Shown one piece after another: positions 11,714 to 23,700 of a stretch of DNA of 64,000 bases (the stretch's first letter is position 1; each line of letters starts with the position of its first letter). The DNA comes from Prostheceraeus crozeri (taxonomy: Eukaryota > Platyhelminthes > Polycladida > Euryleptidae). Under the pieces are notes generated by a model. That model was given only the letters and a program-made list of their open reading frames with translations, did no database searches and was not told the DNA's origin. The position numbers and the translations under genes were made by a program. The stretch covers positions 124,001 through 188,000 of the forward strand of contig CAJQUW010011299.1 in the NCBI GenBank assembly GCA_907163375.1, read 5' to 3'.

Positions 11714-11930
11714 TCAGTTACAATTGTAACGAAATATTTATTCACTGATCGTAATTACTATGACAACTGATGCGTGATGGTGAGAGCTTGGTCCTGCCCA
11801 CTGACACGGTAGCATGTAAGCAGCTCGTAGCTCAGCAGGTAGAGAACAGGTCTAATTATCCTCGGGTCGCAGGTTCGAGTCCTAACAGTCGCACATCTTT
11901 TGCATGGAAACTTGATCGATCATTGGCTTC
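11714..11930 (+). repeat. tRNA-like repeat, copy 1
   Basis: The core 11822-11895 resembles a tRNA: the A box TAGCTCAGCAGG (11828-11839) and B box GGTTCGAGTCC (11872-11882) match pol III consensus. The anticodon stem is weak, so a functional tRNA is doubtful. The similarity with the copy at 56.4 kb extends well outside the tRNA core, about 110 bp upstream (including a 14-bp perfect palindrome GTTACAATTGTAAC at 11717-11730 and TGACAACTGATG at 11761) and about 40 bp downstream (CACATCTTTTGCATGG). It is therefore a dispersed repeat with an internal tRNA-like core. It starts about 150 bp upstream of the YPEL start codon. Confidence 0.75.
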
Positions 11931-11989
11931 ATTTCATAATTCTTCTTCTTTATGTAATGTCCAGGAAAAAGAAATCACAGAATAAAGGA

Positions 11990-12949
11990 TATAATATGGG
12001 GACCAGCTCTAGAGACTATCTCGAAACTTGATTTTAGAATTCCTACAAAATCTGTATTAAGGCAACATTTTTACTAATGTACATTACCATTGGAACCAGC
12101 AAGAAATTATTACGACTGACTATACTTTTGCACTTTTGAAGAGTAATGTTTTCGATCGTTTAATCACACAAAATAATACACAGGGATATATCAAGCTCCT
12201 ATTATCAGATATTTGACAGTTATATCCACTTTTATCAGTTATTGAATGTACTCTTCTAGATATATTCAAAAGCATAAACAGAGTTGCCACTGATAACCAT
12301 AGGACAAAGCTGTTATGCACTTATCAACTATCTAAGGCACTAATACAAACAAGTGAAGCCTGAAGGACACTTCAAGACAACGGAAATTTTCGCCTTCATA
12401 TCCTGGATTAATCGGTTCATGACCCGCAGCATTGTAATAGAAGGAACCAGACGGCCATGCAGACGTATTGTCAGAAACCCTTCAGTGTAAACTATCCGGT
12501 GTATCCCTGAAGACAATGCATAAAAGAAGAGAAAAGGTGTTGACGTGTTGCTTTTGATCAACATTCAAATTTCACATTATCCCGATCTCGTCGTCTATCC
12601 TTGTGCAGCTGCATCATTATTGAATCTTACAGCACAAATGAAAATTTTATGTGATCTTCTAACGCTCATATTTCTAGTATTAACTACGGAATATGATGAA
12701 AGTTGACAGTTACAAGAAGTCATTCAAGTAAATGAGCGACATATGCAGCTCCTCGATATCGTAATAATTCAATACAACAGACACGAATTACACACATGTG
12801 ATAAATCAACAAGATTATAGATCCGAAATCACGCACTTACTCGCACAAAGCTGATTGTTTTAGTTCCGGACAATTACGAGATATATTGACACAAGCAAAA
12901 TAGAAAGGGAGAAATACTAGAAAGCAGAATGCTTGTATAATGCAGGATA
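11990..12949. other. no gene recognised
   Basis: No domain-bearing frame or repeat is evident. Short frames on the minus strand (12120-12320, 12340-12564) have no family features. Confidence 0.4.
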
Positions 12950-15183
12950 CAGGCCTGTGATTAGCCTATGAAAAAAATTGAGGATTTTTTGTGAAAAATT
13001 TGAGGAATGGAAACGGAGTCTAATATGACATTTGCAAGAAAACTACAAATTTTAGCACGGATTTTGGGCCACACTTCAAATCATGAAAGTCACAACGAAG
13101 AAAGTAACCGAAGGGTTGACCACACCACACTTTTTGAAGTTGTGTATATTGCGAAGGAATACTGACTTGGTCATAATCACTTCCCGCGTTGTTACGAAAT
13201 TAAGTTGTTCGCTCAAGTATTATCTGCTTAAAATGTGTCGAACAGAGGATGTCGGCTCAAGCTGCTGATATCGCTCTGCTTCACGCTATCGTCTCCAATT
13301 CAATGATGCTTGTCAGAATTGTATACTGTAATTTTTTGAGTGTAGGATATATCCTCAACCACATGCATCTGGGGCTTTGCAACGATTGATTTTTGCGGAC
13401 TTTAGACAAATTTGGGAGGAGAGTAACCCATAAGTATAGAAAGCTTAAATCGTTGACGGAATGCTTGTGACTTAAAAAAGTCAGTAATTTATCATGAAGG
13501 ATACGTCACATTACACACTAATTTATTAATATTACTTTATGCTACAAGTTTTGGTGGGTTTTGTTTACTTGTTAGCGTTTGATCATATCGCTCCGATCTA
13601 CATTCAAATGAACATGAATTCTCTCATACAACACAAAACAAGTGTCGGGAACAGGCTTGCCAGTTGAGTTGTTGGTCTCATGCAGGCAAAGAGTGAAAGA
13701 TTATCACCTCTATTCGCATGAAATTGCGCAGAGATATTGACGTCCACATCTTGCAGCAGACCCAGGTTGAAAATCTACCAACCCAGTACTATGTGGTTCA
13801 ATGTCTTAATTAATCTAAGTTCAAATACAACGATAAGCAATGTGTGCACTAGTTTCACACCAACCTGTGTTCAGCAAATTATGAAAACGATCTATACGTG
13901 AATAATTCATCCAGGATAAATGTCGGTCAGCAGACCCTGGAAAATGTAGCTGCAAAAGGCTCATGAGATAGCAGAGCTTCATACGCTTCCAACCCCCGCA
14001 CGCTAGTGACCAGGAGGCAGGTAGACACGAAATTTAGGGACCATCCGCTTTACACGTCGAATGTGTTCATGTTCAGCGGAAATAAAATGGAAGTGAGTGA
14101 GTGAAACAAACGCTTCAGTTGATAAGAGCACTGAAATCCAAGTGGGCTGGGCTACCTATATGTTATCATATAATGGATATGGAAGATCGATATCCTTAAG
14201 TTCTTTAAGAAGTACAGGCATGCATTTTGCAGCCATATAGTCGCACAAACAAGGTTGTGAAACAGGTCAAGATAATTAATGAAAATAATTGAATGTGCAT
14301 TTTATTGTTGAATTCTAAGCAATATTGTGAAATTAGAAGTAAAAAATTGCAGTGTTCAAATACACAATTTCTGTAGGTTGATCGCAGTGTTTCACTCATT
14401 AAATACGTGAAAGCATTTAATGAGTGAGTTCGACAGACAATAACTTCGGACAACTTTTCTGCTTAGCAAAATAAGTCCAGACGAACCGGAACATCTGCAG
14501 CCTTGCAGCTTGCAGAAATGAAAACAACATTCAACGTATTCAACGTAACTAAGTGCGTCAAGGGCAACAAAATTAAAAAAAACAAGCTACCGACTGGTTA
14601 ATTTTTGATGTGCTAAATATGACATGGCTAAAAGAAAATCATTATATCCTAAAATGTCTAGAAATTTTAAAATACTTACTAGAAGGACAAGCAAGGGTTC
14701 TCCTCTCATGTGGAATGAATTGGTGAGTAAGTCGCTCTTTGAAAATTATGTTTATCACTTATATATTGAAAAGATTCTATTTAACAGTCTGCCCATTCAG
14801 ATGATAAAAATGATAAAAGGACAGGTCTGTTTCCAATCTAGCTGGCACAGCGGGATTACGCTATCTAAAATCTACCAGGTGTGTGAGAGAAACGTTATTA
14901 AGTTATAAATCATGAGAGAAGAAAAAGAAGAGAAATAAATCATGAGTGATTCATGATTAGCAGCATGGATGTAGGGTACAAGTTACAGGATTCTATCTTA
15001 ACTTCTTGTTTGGAAGTTTACATATCATCGCCATTCGCCGAAAAACAACACATTATCCGACATTTAGTGTGTAGTGTGTCGTATTTGAGGAATTTCTCAT
15101 AGTTAAGCTATATTTGAGGAATTTTTGAGGATTTGAGGAGTAATAAACAAATTTGAGGAATTTGAGGAGTAATCACAGGCCTG
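12950..15183. mobile_element. 2.2-kb DNA element, 14-bp TIRs, 6-bp target duplication
   Basis: The left end is CAGGCCTGTGATTA at 12950-12963 and the right end is its exact inverse TAATCACAGGCCTG at 15170-15183. Immediately outside lie identical AGGATA hexamers (12944-12949 and 15184-15189), a perfect 6-bp direct duplication. Inside each end are several copies of a TTTGAGGAATTT-like motif in the same orientation (two near 12975-13005, five near 15085-15168), which may be transposase-binding sites. CAG..CTG ends suggest hAT, but hAT elements normally duplicate 8 bp, so the superfamily is left open. Frames inside (13083-13268, 14205-14453, 14624-14908) show no transposase motif, so the copy seems non-autonomous. 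Confidence 0.75.
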
Positions 15184-18100
15184 AGGATATTTGTCTTTTA
15201 TGTGTGATCTTACCTTGTAGATAATATGTGACACATCTCAACGCACTCGCTTGATATCTTTTGGAGCAGCGAGAGTAACTTCTAGCATACATGTATAACA
15301 TGCACAATTTGTGATATGCGCAGGCAGTAGAAAAGTTTATCTAAAATCATGAAAATCACAATACACACGCTACGCAATTATGAAATAGGCAAAACATTAC
15401 ACATGACAAAAGCAAATGAGGTCACACGATGCAATTAAAAATATAATCATACTTTTTGAATTATAGAAAAAATTAAAAATTCATAATTTTGAATTATAAA
15501 GCACCATTGGTCAGGCAGAGCTCACTACTGCTGGCAAACTCTATAGGTTTTAACCTAGTCTTCCACTTTTCTAAATGGTGCATGCCACATTTTACAACTA
15601 AAAAAATGTTAGCAGATTGTCATCTTAGAAGGACAAGGATTAGACAATTCATAGCTAATCATGACATCGCAAGATATCGTACTACGCAGCCTTGACTTCT
15701 CTTGGAATTAAACACTGTGATGATCCAAGGAAAAATAATGCCAAGCACACACTTGCAAGAGAAGGATGCTTCAATCAATAATGTAATGAATATAGTTGGC
15801 CAGTTTGTTCGGGAGAAAATTTTTTAGCAGCAAAAAATTTTTAAAAAAATTTCTATGAATTGAAATTGTTGTCTTTACTTCACAGCTTTTCAGCATGCTT
15901 AGTAGATATCTACGTCTCACTTTGAACTATGCGGGTTCTCTTCGAGGTTGAGGAGCTATGGAGTTTAACAAGGAACATTTCCAAGCTTACAAGCTTCTCA
16001 AATCGTAACGTTGCAATCCTGTGAAAGTTTTTACCACTTCAGTAGAATTCCTTTTCCGAATGCAAGTTTCCGAAGGGTACAAACGATTTATGGAGGAAAG
16101 CTTTTTTCGAAGCACCGACTATCGTGCGCTAAGAAGGCGCCAATGCTTCGGCCTTTTCTTACGGGCGATTGAAAAAGCATGTGTCGATAATGGTGTGCCG
16201 TACCGACCAAACGGTGAGATAACGTAAAGAAATCGTTCGTGCCATTGATGAATATTAATAATGGTAAACATCCTTGTCAATTGAACAGTGGTGACACGTC
16301 CTATCAAGATTGAATAATGTATGGTTGAAGGAGAAGTTTTGACAGATGGCGGTTTCTTTTGTAACGCACACATCAATATTTGGCACTAGTAACTTTCGAA
16401 GTGTAATTTCTATGGATTGATAGTGAATGTATATATATATATGAGTGTCTTCCATATTCTCACCTATCATAAATTATAAGCATATTGTTTGCTTCTCTCG
16501 GATAAATATTGTATAGAAATATCGTAGCGCACACACCAAATTGAGCCCCAATTTTCGTCAGCCGTGGAAAACTAGAAAATTCTGCTCGATTACTTACGTT
16601 ATAGACTTATGTCAGTTTTGTTGTCAATTTTGCCATATTTCTTAGTTGCACAGATTTCAGGAATGATTCCCGCAACTATCAATTGCTTATTTGTTTTTGA
16701 CAAGGTTAAAAATTCAATCGTAACGCACACACTTTATTTCGTCCCAATTGTTTTTGAAAATCATGCTGATACTGGTGAATTCCTTTTCGAGAAGTTGGTA
16801 GAATAGTTCCCAGAGTTCCTACGGCTTGTGAAAGTTTGCAAACGTTTGTGAATTGGAAAAGAAGTTTGTGAATTTCACGATTTTTCAGATAGGTTTGTGA
16901 AAGTTTGTGAAAGCATAACTAATCACACAATTTTTCACAAGGTAAGAACAAAATCGCTCCTTCAATTTGAAGACGATTTTATATTTGTTTCCAAAGTAAA
17001 ATTCCCCGACGAGTTTCCTCTTGATGGATGGTCTCAAGAAGTGATGAGACAACGAAAGCGCTTAACTGAATCTCTGAGGACGATTTGCTTTCACGACTTT
17101 ATGCAACATGAAGCCTTTCCGTGTCATTAAATTCGATTGTTCGTCATAAAGTCATAAAAGTCGTGAAAAATAAAAGCTTCACGAAAATCATAAATTAATT
17201 TGTGTCATGTCCTTTGTCCAAATGTTGACGTCTTTTGAATCGGAACTATTGCAGCAACTTAAATCCAAGTTTGGAACCACGTTCTTGGAAATAGGATCAT
17301 GCCCCTTGCACAAAATGCGTGAATGCTTCAAGAAAGATGTGAAGACACTTGATGAGTTGGACATCCAGCGATTCATTGCAGATCTGAGAATGTACACAAA
17401 GTTATATCGATGAAATAACTGGTTTACCACATAATTTATATTTCGGCTTGTTTCCTCACAGTAGCTAAGCCATAAGCCATCCTTACTTCAACTTTTTGGA
17501 TCAATGAGAATGCTTGAAACTGCATTTTCTCAAATATCTTCCGTCACAGAAAAAAATTAAAAGTGCTGTCTATTCAGGTGACCTCTACGAACGGTTCTCC
17601 GCAACACTTCATCGCAAGTTGCATACATAGCTTTCTTGACATTCATGAACCAACATTCTGAGGTTCTGAGGCACTATAGCTGAATTTCCAAAGAAGATAA
17701 CATATGATTCATGACTTGCATGCAGCGCTGACATCTCTTACCGGAATTGATGTAGAAGTTTGTCATTAATTGGGCAAAAATCAATGCAACAAGGCCATGT
17801 CATTAAGAATTAAGTTTGTGAAAGTTACGTGGAGAAATTCAAGCTTGCATATGTTGATGTCATTGTGGTAGCTGTTTGCAACTTACGAAGGTCTGTGTTT
17901 TGAATACATTGTGTAGAAAGATGCAAGCATGCTTCACCCAGATGGCCGTCATGATCCGAATTCTCTACCCTCAGTATCCCATTTGTCCCTAACATATCTG
18001 GAACGACTGGTCTGTTTTGAGCACTACATTCACACGTTCGGCTGAACTACCAGGATCTGAGATGAAACGAGGACTGAATTGGTACTTTGTCAGGTTGAAG

Positions 18101-18317
18101 CCGACATACCATCGTCCCTCCGATGTCCAAATGAATTACGAGAAAAGCCTCAAAATGCATACACATATTAGATACGTGTTCCCGAAGAACGTCACAATAA
18201 ATCATCAGGTTCACTTCATTCTGCACGAGCACAAGCTTTCAAAGAACTTCACGCTACGTAAAATGACTTTAACCTTAATTGAGGCATGTAAAATTGACCG
18301 GTTTATGCAAACTCATT
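15184..18317. other. no gene recognised; short dispersed motifs
   Basis: Several frames of 60-105 codons occur (for example 16021-16227, 16897-17130, 17207-17413, 18017-18334), but none shows a family motif or good splice sites. Two recurring motifs are visible: GTAACGCACACA-like strings at about 16362, 16526 and 16720 (again near 19097 and 19260), and a cluster of TTTGTGAAAGTTTGTGA-like strings at about 16826-16915. These may be remains of transposons I cannot name. Confidence 0.4.
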
Positions 18318-19021
18318 TGCGAGAGATGTGTTAAGTCGGTAAGAGACGATGTGGTGGAAACTGAGGAGCAGTGCGAAGGTATAGAGACAGTAGATGGATT
18401 CTGCATTTTGGGGAGCATAATGAATGCAAAGGGAGGATGCGAGGCGGAAGTAACAGCGAGAGTACGGCTTGGATGGATGAAATTTCGAGAGATAGGTGAA
18501 CTGTTACTTGGATGTAGATTCTCACTGAAAATGAAAGGGATAGTATATCGGAGTTGCGCAAGGCCATTCATGGTAGTGAGACTTGGTGCTTGCGAGAGGT
18601 TGAAATGAATATTTTGAGGACTAAGAGGGCGACGATCAGAGCAATGTGTGGGACGAAACTCATGGAGAGAAAGAATAGCAACGTTTTGATGAGAATGCTT
18701 AGGTTGAATGACGAAATCGGGCAGTTGGCGAAATCGAATGCAGTCCGCTGGTACGGTCACGTTTTGTGGAGGGAAGAGGGCGACATTCTCTAGAAGGCAC
18801 TTTTCTTTGAAGTTCAGAGACAGCGGAAGAGGGACCGGCCAAGACGCATGTGGCGAAAACAACTTGAGGAAGAGGTGAAGAAGATCGGATTTAGAAAAGA
18901 TGCCCAAAACAGGTCAAATGGAGAGCTGTGAGAAGGGTTTCTGTGCTATGAGGTACATCTGACCACCCTCGCTCGTCGGAGACAAAACCGGATTCAAACT
19001 GGTTTGATGATGATGATGATG
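18318..19021 (+). pseudogene. RTE-like LINE, 3' end fragment
   Basis: Plus-strand frames give the C-terminal region of a LINE ORF2 of the RTE-like type common in invertebrates: ETVDGFCILGSIMNAKGGCEAEVTARVRLGWMKFRE (18378-18490), SLKMKGIVYRSCARPFM, then in another frame MCGTKLMERKNSN (18642 on) and RWYGHVLWREEGD, followed by RRMWRKQLEEEVKKIGF. A frame change near 18600 and a stop near 18794 break it. The 3' end is a GAT-repeat tail at about 19005-19021, which RTE elements typically have. The reverse transcriptase core is absent, so this is a heavily 5'-truncated dead copy. Confidence 0.8.
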
Positions 19022-19403
19022 AACTCAAGCACAAATCAATTAACAAATACACGGAATTCAATTTTTCGTAAACCACACACAGCTCATTTTTTCTTAACGC
19101 ACACACATTATCTGATTGAGTTCAGCAGGTCCTGTATTCGGACTAGTTGGTACAAACTGAAGAATTACAGTATTTGAATGGTTTAATAACTAGAGATTTT
19201 ACTTTAGCGCTCTGACCATTTTGCACACTTTCTTCACAGAACTAAATGTGTTTTTTTCTGTAACACACACACAAATCATATAACTGTGTCACATATTTAA
19301 TATCCGATTCGATCATCAGCGTTTGTGCTGGTCGGTCGGATTTGCAAGCGCTCGCGTGAAATTTGTTCATCGCGGCGTTGACTGCTAGCTGGCTTGTGTC
19401 GAT

Positions 19404-20770
19404 ATGTTCACCGTGCGTACATCTAACATCATCCGAATGTCCAGGCGTCAATACTCTCGCGAAGCTATTATGTCAATGAGATCGGTGACCTTGCTACCCA
19501 GGAGCATTAGACGGAGATTGTGGTTGTACAAAATTTTAAGAGCACCTTCAACTCGGCGTAGTACTAATATATTCAGTGATGCAGTTAAATCAATACCTGA
19601 ACGCATTACTACATCCTTGTGTACAGCCAAAGTGACTCCATCTCACCATCAGCATTCGCGTCAACGATTTCTGCGCGTTTTGCCACGCACGGACCGTCAT
19701 CAACTTCGGGCTTCAAAATGTTTGAATTTTGGGTTGCTCAATGTCCGATCGCTCATTAACAAAGTCGACGATGTTGTTGAACTATGTCGTGATCATTCTG
19801 TCCATGTCTTCCTTGTGACCGAATCGTGCCATGTCTCAGATTCAGCCTGCATTGATCGACTTTGCCAGCTTGGGTACAACGTCATAGATCGTCCTAGACC
19901 AAGATCTGACTCTCAACTGAACACTATGAGAGTAAACCACGGTGGACTCGTTGCCTTCTCTAGTAACAATATTAGACTCACCACCATTCGACTCCGCATG
20001 TCTTCAACTACTTTTGAGCATCTGTATTTTCGTGTTACCAGCCATTCTTCATCCATCGTAGTCCTACTCGTCTATCGGACTGGAGGAAAATCATCGCTAT
20101 TCTTTGAAGAACTTGCAAACATCCTCGATTGTGTAGCTACGTACTCGGCACCATTAACTGTCGCTGGGGACTTCAACATCCATATTGAATAAGACAATGA
20201 TGCCAATGCGCAAAGATTCCTCGATATCATGTCTACTTACGGACTATCTTGTAGGGTCCAGCAAGCCACTCACAATATGGAAGGTAGCCTACTCTCGATC
20301 TTGTCTTCACGACCAGCTCATGTCCATAAACAGTCTCTGTGACGGATCCCGACATCTCCGATCACTTTTTCTTGTTGTGGAAAACTATCTTACAACTTCC
20401 TCCGCTGATTTACGTCACAACGACATATCATCCGTGGAATAAACTTTGCATCACTAATTTTCGTATTTGTCTGAAAAACTCCATCCTCGCCGAACCAGAA
20501 AAAAATTGTGATATGAATGCCGATCAACTCGCTGACATCTATGACGAAACCATTCAAAGTATTCTTAATCAACTTCTTCCATTGAAAAATGCAAGGTGCC
20601 CTCGAAGAATGTCCAGCCCATGGTACGATGATGAAAGTCGCACATTGAATAAGTTTATTCGGAAAATCGAACGCTATCTGTCCAGATGCCTTTCCAAACC
20701 ACCAGAGCTTATTCGCCTACACCAAGTTGCTACTTTCAAGTGATTTTAGAATGATTCAATCGTTGCGGAA
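19404..20770 (+). pseudogene. CR1-like LINE, endonuclease region, cut short by a transposon
   Basis: The frame 19404-20192 contains an apurinic-type endonuclease domain: LNFGLLNVRSLINKVDDVVELC (19730 on), VFLVTESCH, HGGLVAFS, LLVYRTGG and AGDFNIHIE (about 20162-20188). It continues after a stop codon as DNDANAQRFLDIMSTYGL and, with a frame change, as TLDLVFTTSS and ISDHFFLLW (about 20350), carrying the catalytic SDH block. The frame then runs to 20743 (..WYDDESRTLNKFIRKIERY). The N-terminal 100 residues are basic, as in CR1 ORF2 leaders. The LINE sequence stops at about 20770, where the 41-bp inverted repeat of the next element begins, and its reverse transcriptase is not seen beyond that element. 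Confidence 0.8.
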
Positions 20771-23333
20771 CATAATATCTGGAGCTTGGTGCTAAAAGGG
20801 CCTATGTCCAATTTGATCGATTTTGAGATTTACACACCACTATATAGTGTGACTTGATATGCAGCTTCTGTGTGATTATCATTCCCGAATGACCCAATCC
20901 TGCTTCACCAAATAAAATTTCCAAATGCCTATGTCCAAGCAACTGCAACAAGCTTTAGTGCTAAAAGGGCCTATGTCCTTGAAAATCTTATGTGAGTGCT
21001 ATTGCACTGCAGTGAGAGGCTATTATCGAAAACCATGTGTGTGGACAGCTCAGAAGCTTGTCGTCATTGTCAGCAGAAGCTTCGATTCCCCTTCTTTGCT
21101 CCACTATGATTGGCATTATGAAGAGACGTCGAATATCGCTTGATAATATCGTCGAATTGTGTGTCCATTCGTCGTCCGAAGACAATGAATCACTTGACTC
21201 TGATGCTGAGAATACACTACCTCAGCCCGATCATCAAAGCCCTAATGAAATTCCCACATCACCAGTAACTGAGACCATTGAACGTCGAAGAAGTAGAAAG
21301 AGACTTCGGTGGCCTTCGACGTGGAGAAGAAACGTTATTAAGTCACAAAGAGCGCAAGGACTGAAGTATGTAAATCATAGTGGAAAGATCGTGATTGAGA
21401 AGACTATGGCAGTCCATGTGGGGAAGCGTGTCGCATGAAAATGTTATGAAGCAGTAATTGAAGAAAACAGAGAAAATATTTTTAGTGACTTTTACGAACA
21501 TTCCTCTGAGCAGCAAGACCAACTGTTGGCTAGCTGATCGAGGAGACTACAAAGCTGCGAGAACGAATGAGAATCGATTCACATAATGCAAGCAGACGAC
21601 CCTTTACAAGAAAATATTATCTTCTAGTTGAAGTCAGCCAACTGAAGCTTGTCTGCCTATGTTCTGCGCTACTTTTGGAATATCACGGAAAAAGGCAAGG
21701 GTAATTTCTGAAAGAAAGAGATTCAGTGGTAGCAGCAATATCATCCCAAAAGACAAGAGAGGCAGGCATGGTCAGCAGCCAAAAATCGCGGAAGTGGATC
21801 TTGACAATATTCGTGATCACATTAAGATGTTTCCAGCATACGAAAGTCATTACAGTCGTGAAAAATCTACGAAAAAGTACCTGAACCCTCATCTATCCAT
21901 CGAGCATATGTATCGGCTTTATGAAGAACACTGTGAAGCAAAGAACATCCCACCACAAAAAAAGCCATCTTTATCGAAAAATCTTCGTCGAGGAGTTCAA
22001 TTTATCATTTCACCCACCAGCTAGCGACACATGTGAAAAATGCGATGCATTTAAAGCTTCGTTAATTGATGCGACGAACGAAGAGAAGGTACAGATCGAA
22101 CAGGCAAGGAGTGCACATCACGCGGAAGCAGAACTTGCCTACTCTTTGAAACGCAATGATAAAATTGAATCTTCGACTTCACAACATGTGGTGACAGCTT
22201 CATTCGATCTGCAAAAAGTTCTTCAGTGTCCCTTCATCCAAACGGGTATAGCCTTCTACAAGCGGCAGCTGGCCGTGTATAATTCAACAGTTATGAAACA
22301 CACAACAACAAATCCCGGTCAATTTGTTATATGTGGGACCAAACCATAGCTGGACGGGGCTCACAAGAAATTGGATCGTGTCTACTAAGATACATCGACA
22401 GCCTTCCATCTTCAGTGAAAGATGTTCGCCTGTGGAGTGACAGCTGCGGAGGCCAAAATCGAAACATGCAAGTTTCTGCGATGCTCATGAGTGCTGCAGC
22501 ATCACGAGGTATACAGATAACGCAGAGATTCCTCATTCCGGGCCACACACTCATGGAGGCAGATACTATTCATGCCGCTATAGAAAGACAGAAAAAGGCC
22601 ACCAATTCAATTATCGAGATACCAAGAGACTGGTATAATATTGTACGTAGAATTCCCCGGAAACCAAGAATCCAAGTTGTTGAAATGCATCAGGATCATT
22701 TCAAAAATTCGAAGAATCTGTTCCAAGGTCCCCTTGTGAAAAGGAAGCATGACATTGAAGGAAAACCAGTAAACTGGCTGACTGTGAGGGAGTTGCAGTA
22801 CAACTCAGAAGCAGGTATCTTTACATACCGCTCGTCTTTCGACTCTGAATCTGCTCCATGTGAAGTGGATTTTCGTAGAAAGGCCAAAGGAAGACCACTA
22901 TTATGGAATTTGGAATCGCTTTACAATGAACAAAGACCTGTCACTCCAAACGTCTTGACTGACCTCCAAGATCTTCTACCATATATTTCTCGTTCATCGC
23001 AATACTTTTATCAAATTCTGACTGCAGGGGAAGCAGTGGATGAATAGTAGCACTTCGCCAACTGACTCATCTTTAGTGCTAAAAGGGCGTAAGTCCAGGA
23101 TTTTCACTACAATCAACTTTTTGATGCATCGTATTTCCGCTGAATAAAGAGAAAATTTGTTTACAAACGATGGTTTTATATCATAAATATGCCAAGGTAC
23201 ATAAACGATGGCATTTATATTGGAGTTTTGGCTTTACCTAATTTTCAGAGACAATCTAAATCTTATATTCCAATTTACGGGAAACAGTGTTTTTGGACAT
23301 AGGCCCTTTTAGCACCAAGCTCCAGATATTATG
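20771..23333 (+). mobile_element. DNA transposon with 41-bp perfect TIRs and a 'CGGQNRN' protein
   Basis: The ends are a perfect 41-bp inverted repeat (20771-20811 and 23293-23333), starting CATAATATCTGGAGCTTGGT. The TIR holds the motif GTGCTAAAAGGGCCTATG, which recurs inside as subterminal copies at 20957-20978 and, slightly changed, at 23075-23097; a shortened copy lies near 20925. No convincing target duplication is visible; the outermost bases can be read as an ATAT on both sides, but that is palindromic and not decisive. The element is 2563 bp. It abuts a CR1-like LINE endonuclease region that breaks off at its left end. The perfect TIRs next to a damaged coding region suggest moderate age, or conversion between the ends. 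Confidence 0.85.
21037..23047 (+). pseudogene. putative transposase of the 'SDSCGGQNRN' family (DUF7869-like), broken
   Basis: Plus-strand frames at 21037-21438, 21659-22024, 21921-22349 and 22331-23047 follow the layout of a long protein family that is abundant but uncharacterised in arthropods and other invertebrates. It has a basic N-terminal block (..RKRLRWPSTWRRNVIKSQ, GLKYVNHSGK), a DKRGRHG segment, a Cys pair (CEKCDAFK), then FDLQKVLQCPFIQTGIAFYKRQL, MWDQTIAGRGSQEI, LWSDSCGGQNRNMQ and LIPGHTLMEADTIHAAIE. The D of FDLQK, the D of SDSCGG and the H..E of the last block fit an RNase-H-like D-D-E centre; that is inference. I recall the domain as DUF7869. Stops and about three frame changes interrupt it, so this copy is inactive. 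Its position between matching TIRs supports a transposase role. Confidence 0.75.
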
Positions 23334-23700
23334 GCACACAAGCTTCTATTACGTGGTGTTTGATGTTCTAATGAGATTTCACGCAATATAAAATATTTGT
23401 ATTACAAATTACACCTCAAACCACTTCAAAATGTACATTAAAAATGGTACCGCTATTTTACATGTGATTGTCATAATATATGGAATTTCAGTGTAGCATG
23501 CTTGAGAATTCCCTAAATTATATTTTGAGTCTATTGCACTTCATGAAATACATAGTATATTAATATCTTCATCATTTTACTATATTTCAATATAGTAAAA
23601 TGATAATATAGTTAAATGATATAGTAAAGTATAGTAAAATGATGAAAATATTAATAGTGAAGATATTTCAGGGAGTAATCGATGATGGTGGTTTGCTGTC
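23334..23700. other. AT-rich palindromic spacer
   Basis: No gene is seen. At about 23555-23665 there are nested AT-rich inverted repeats built on TCATTTTACTATA and its inverse. Confidence 0.45.

Noticed and set aside
18275-18907. Minus-strand open frame of 210 codons
   Set aside because: It is the antisense of the RTE-like LINE fragment, whose sense frames carry recognisable motifs.
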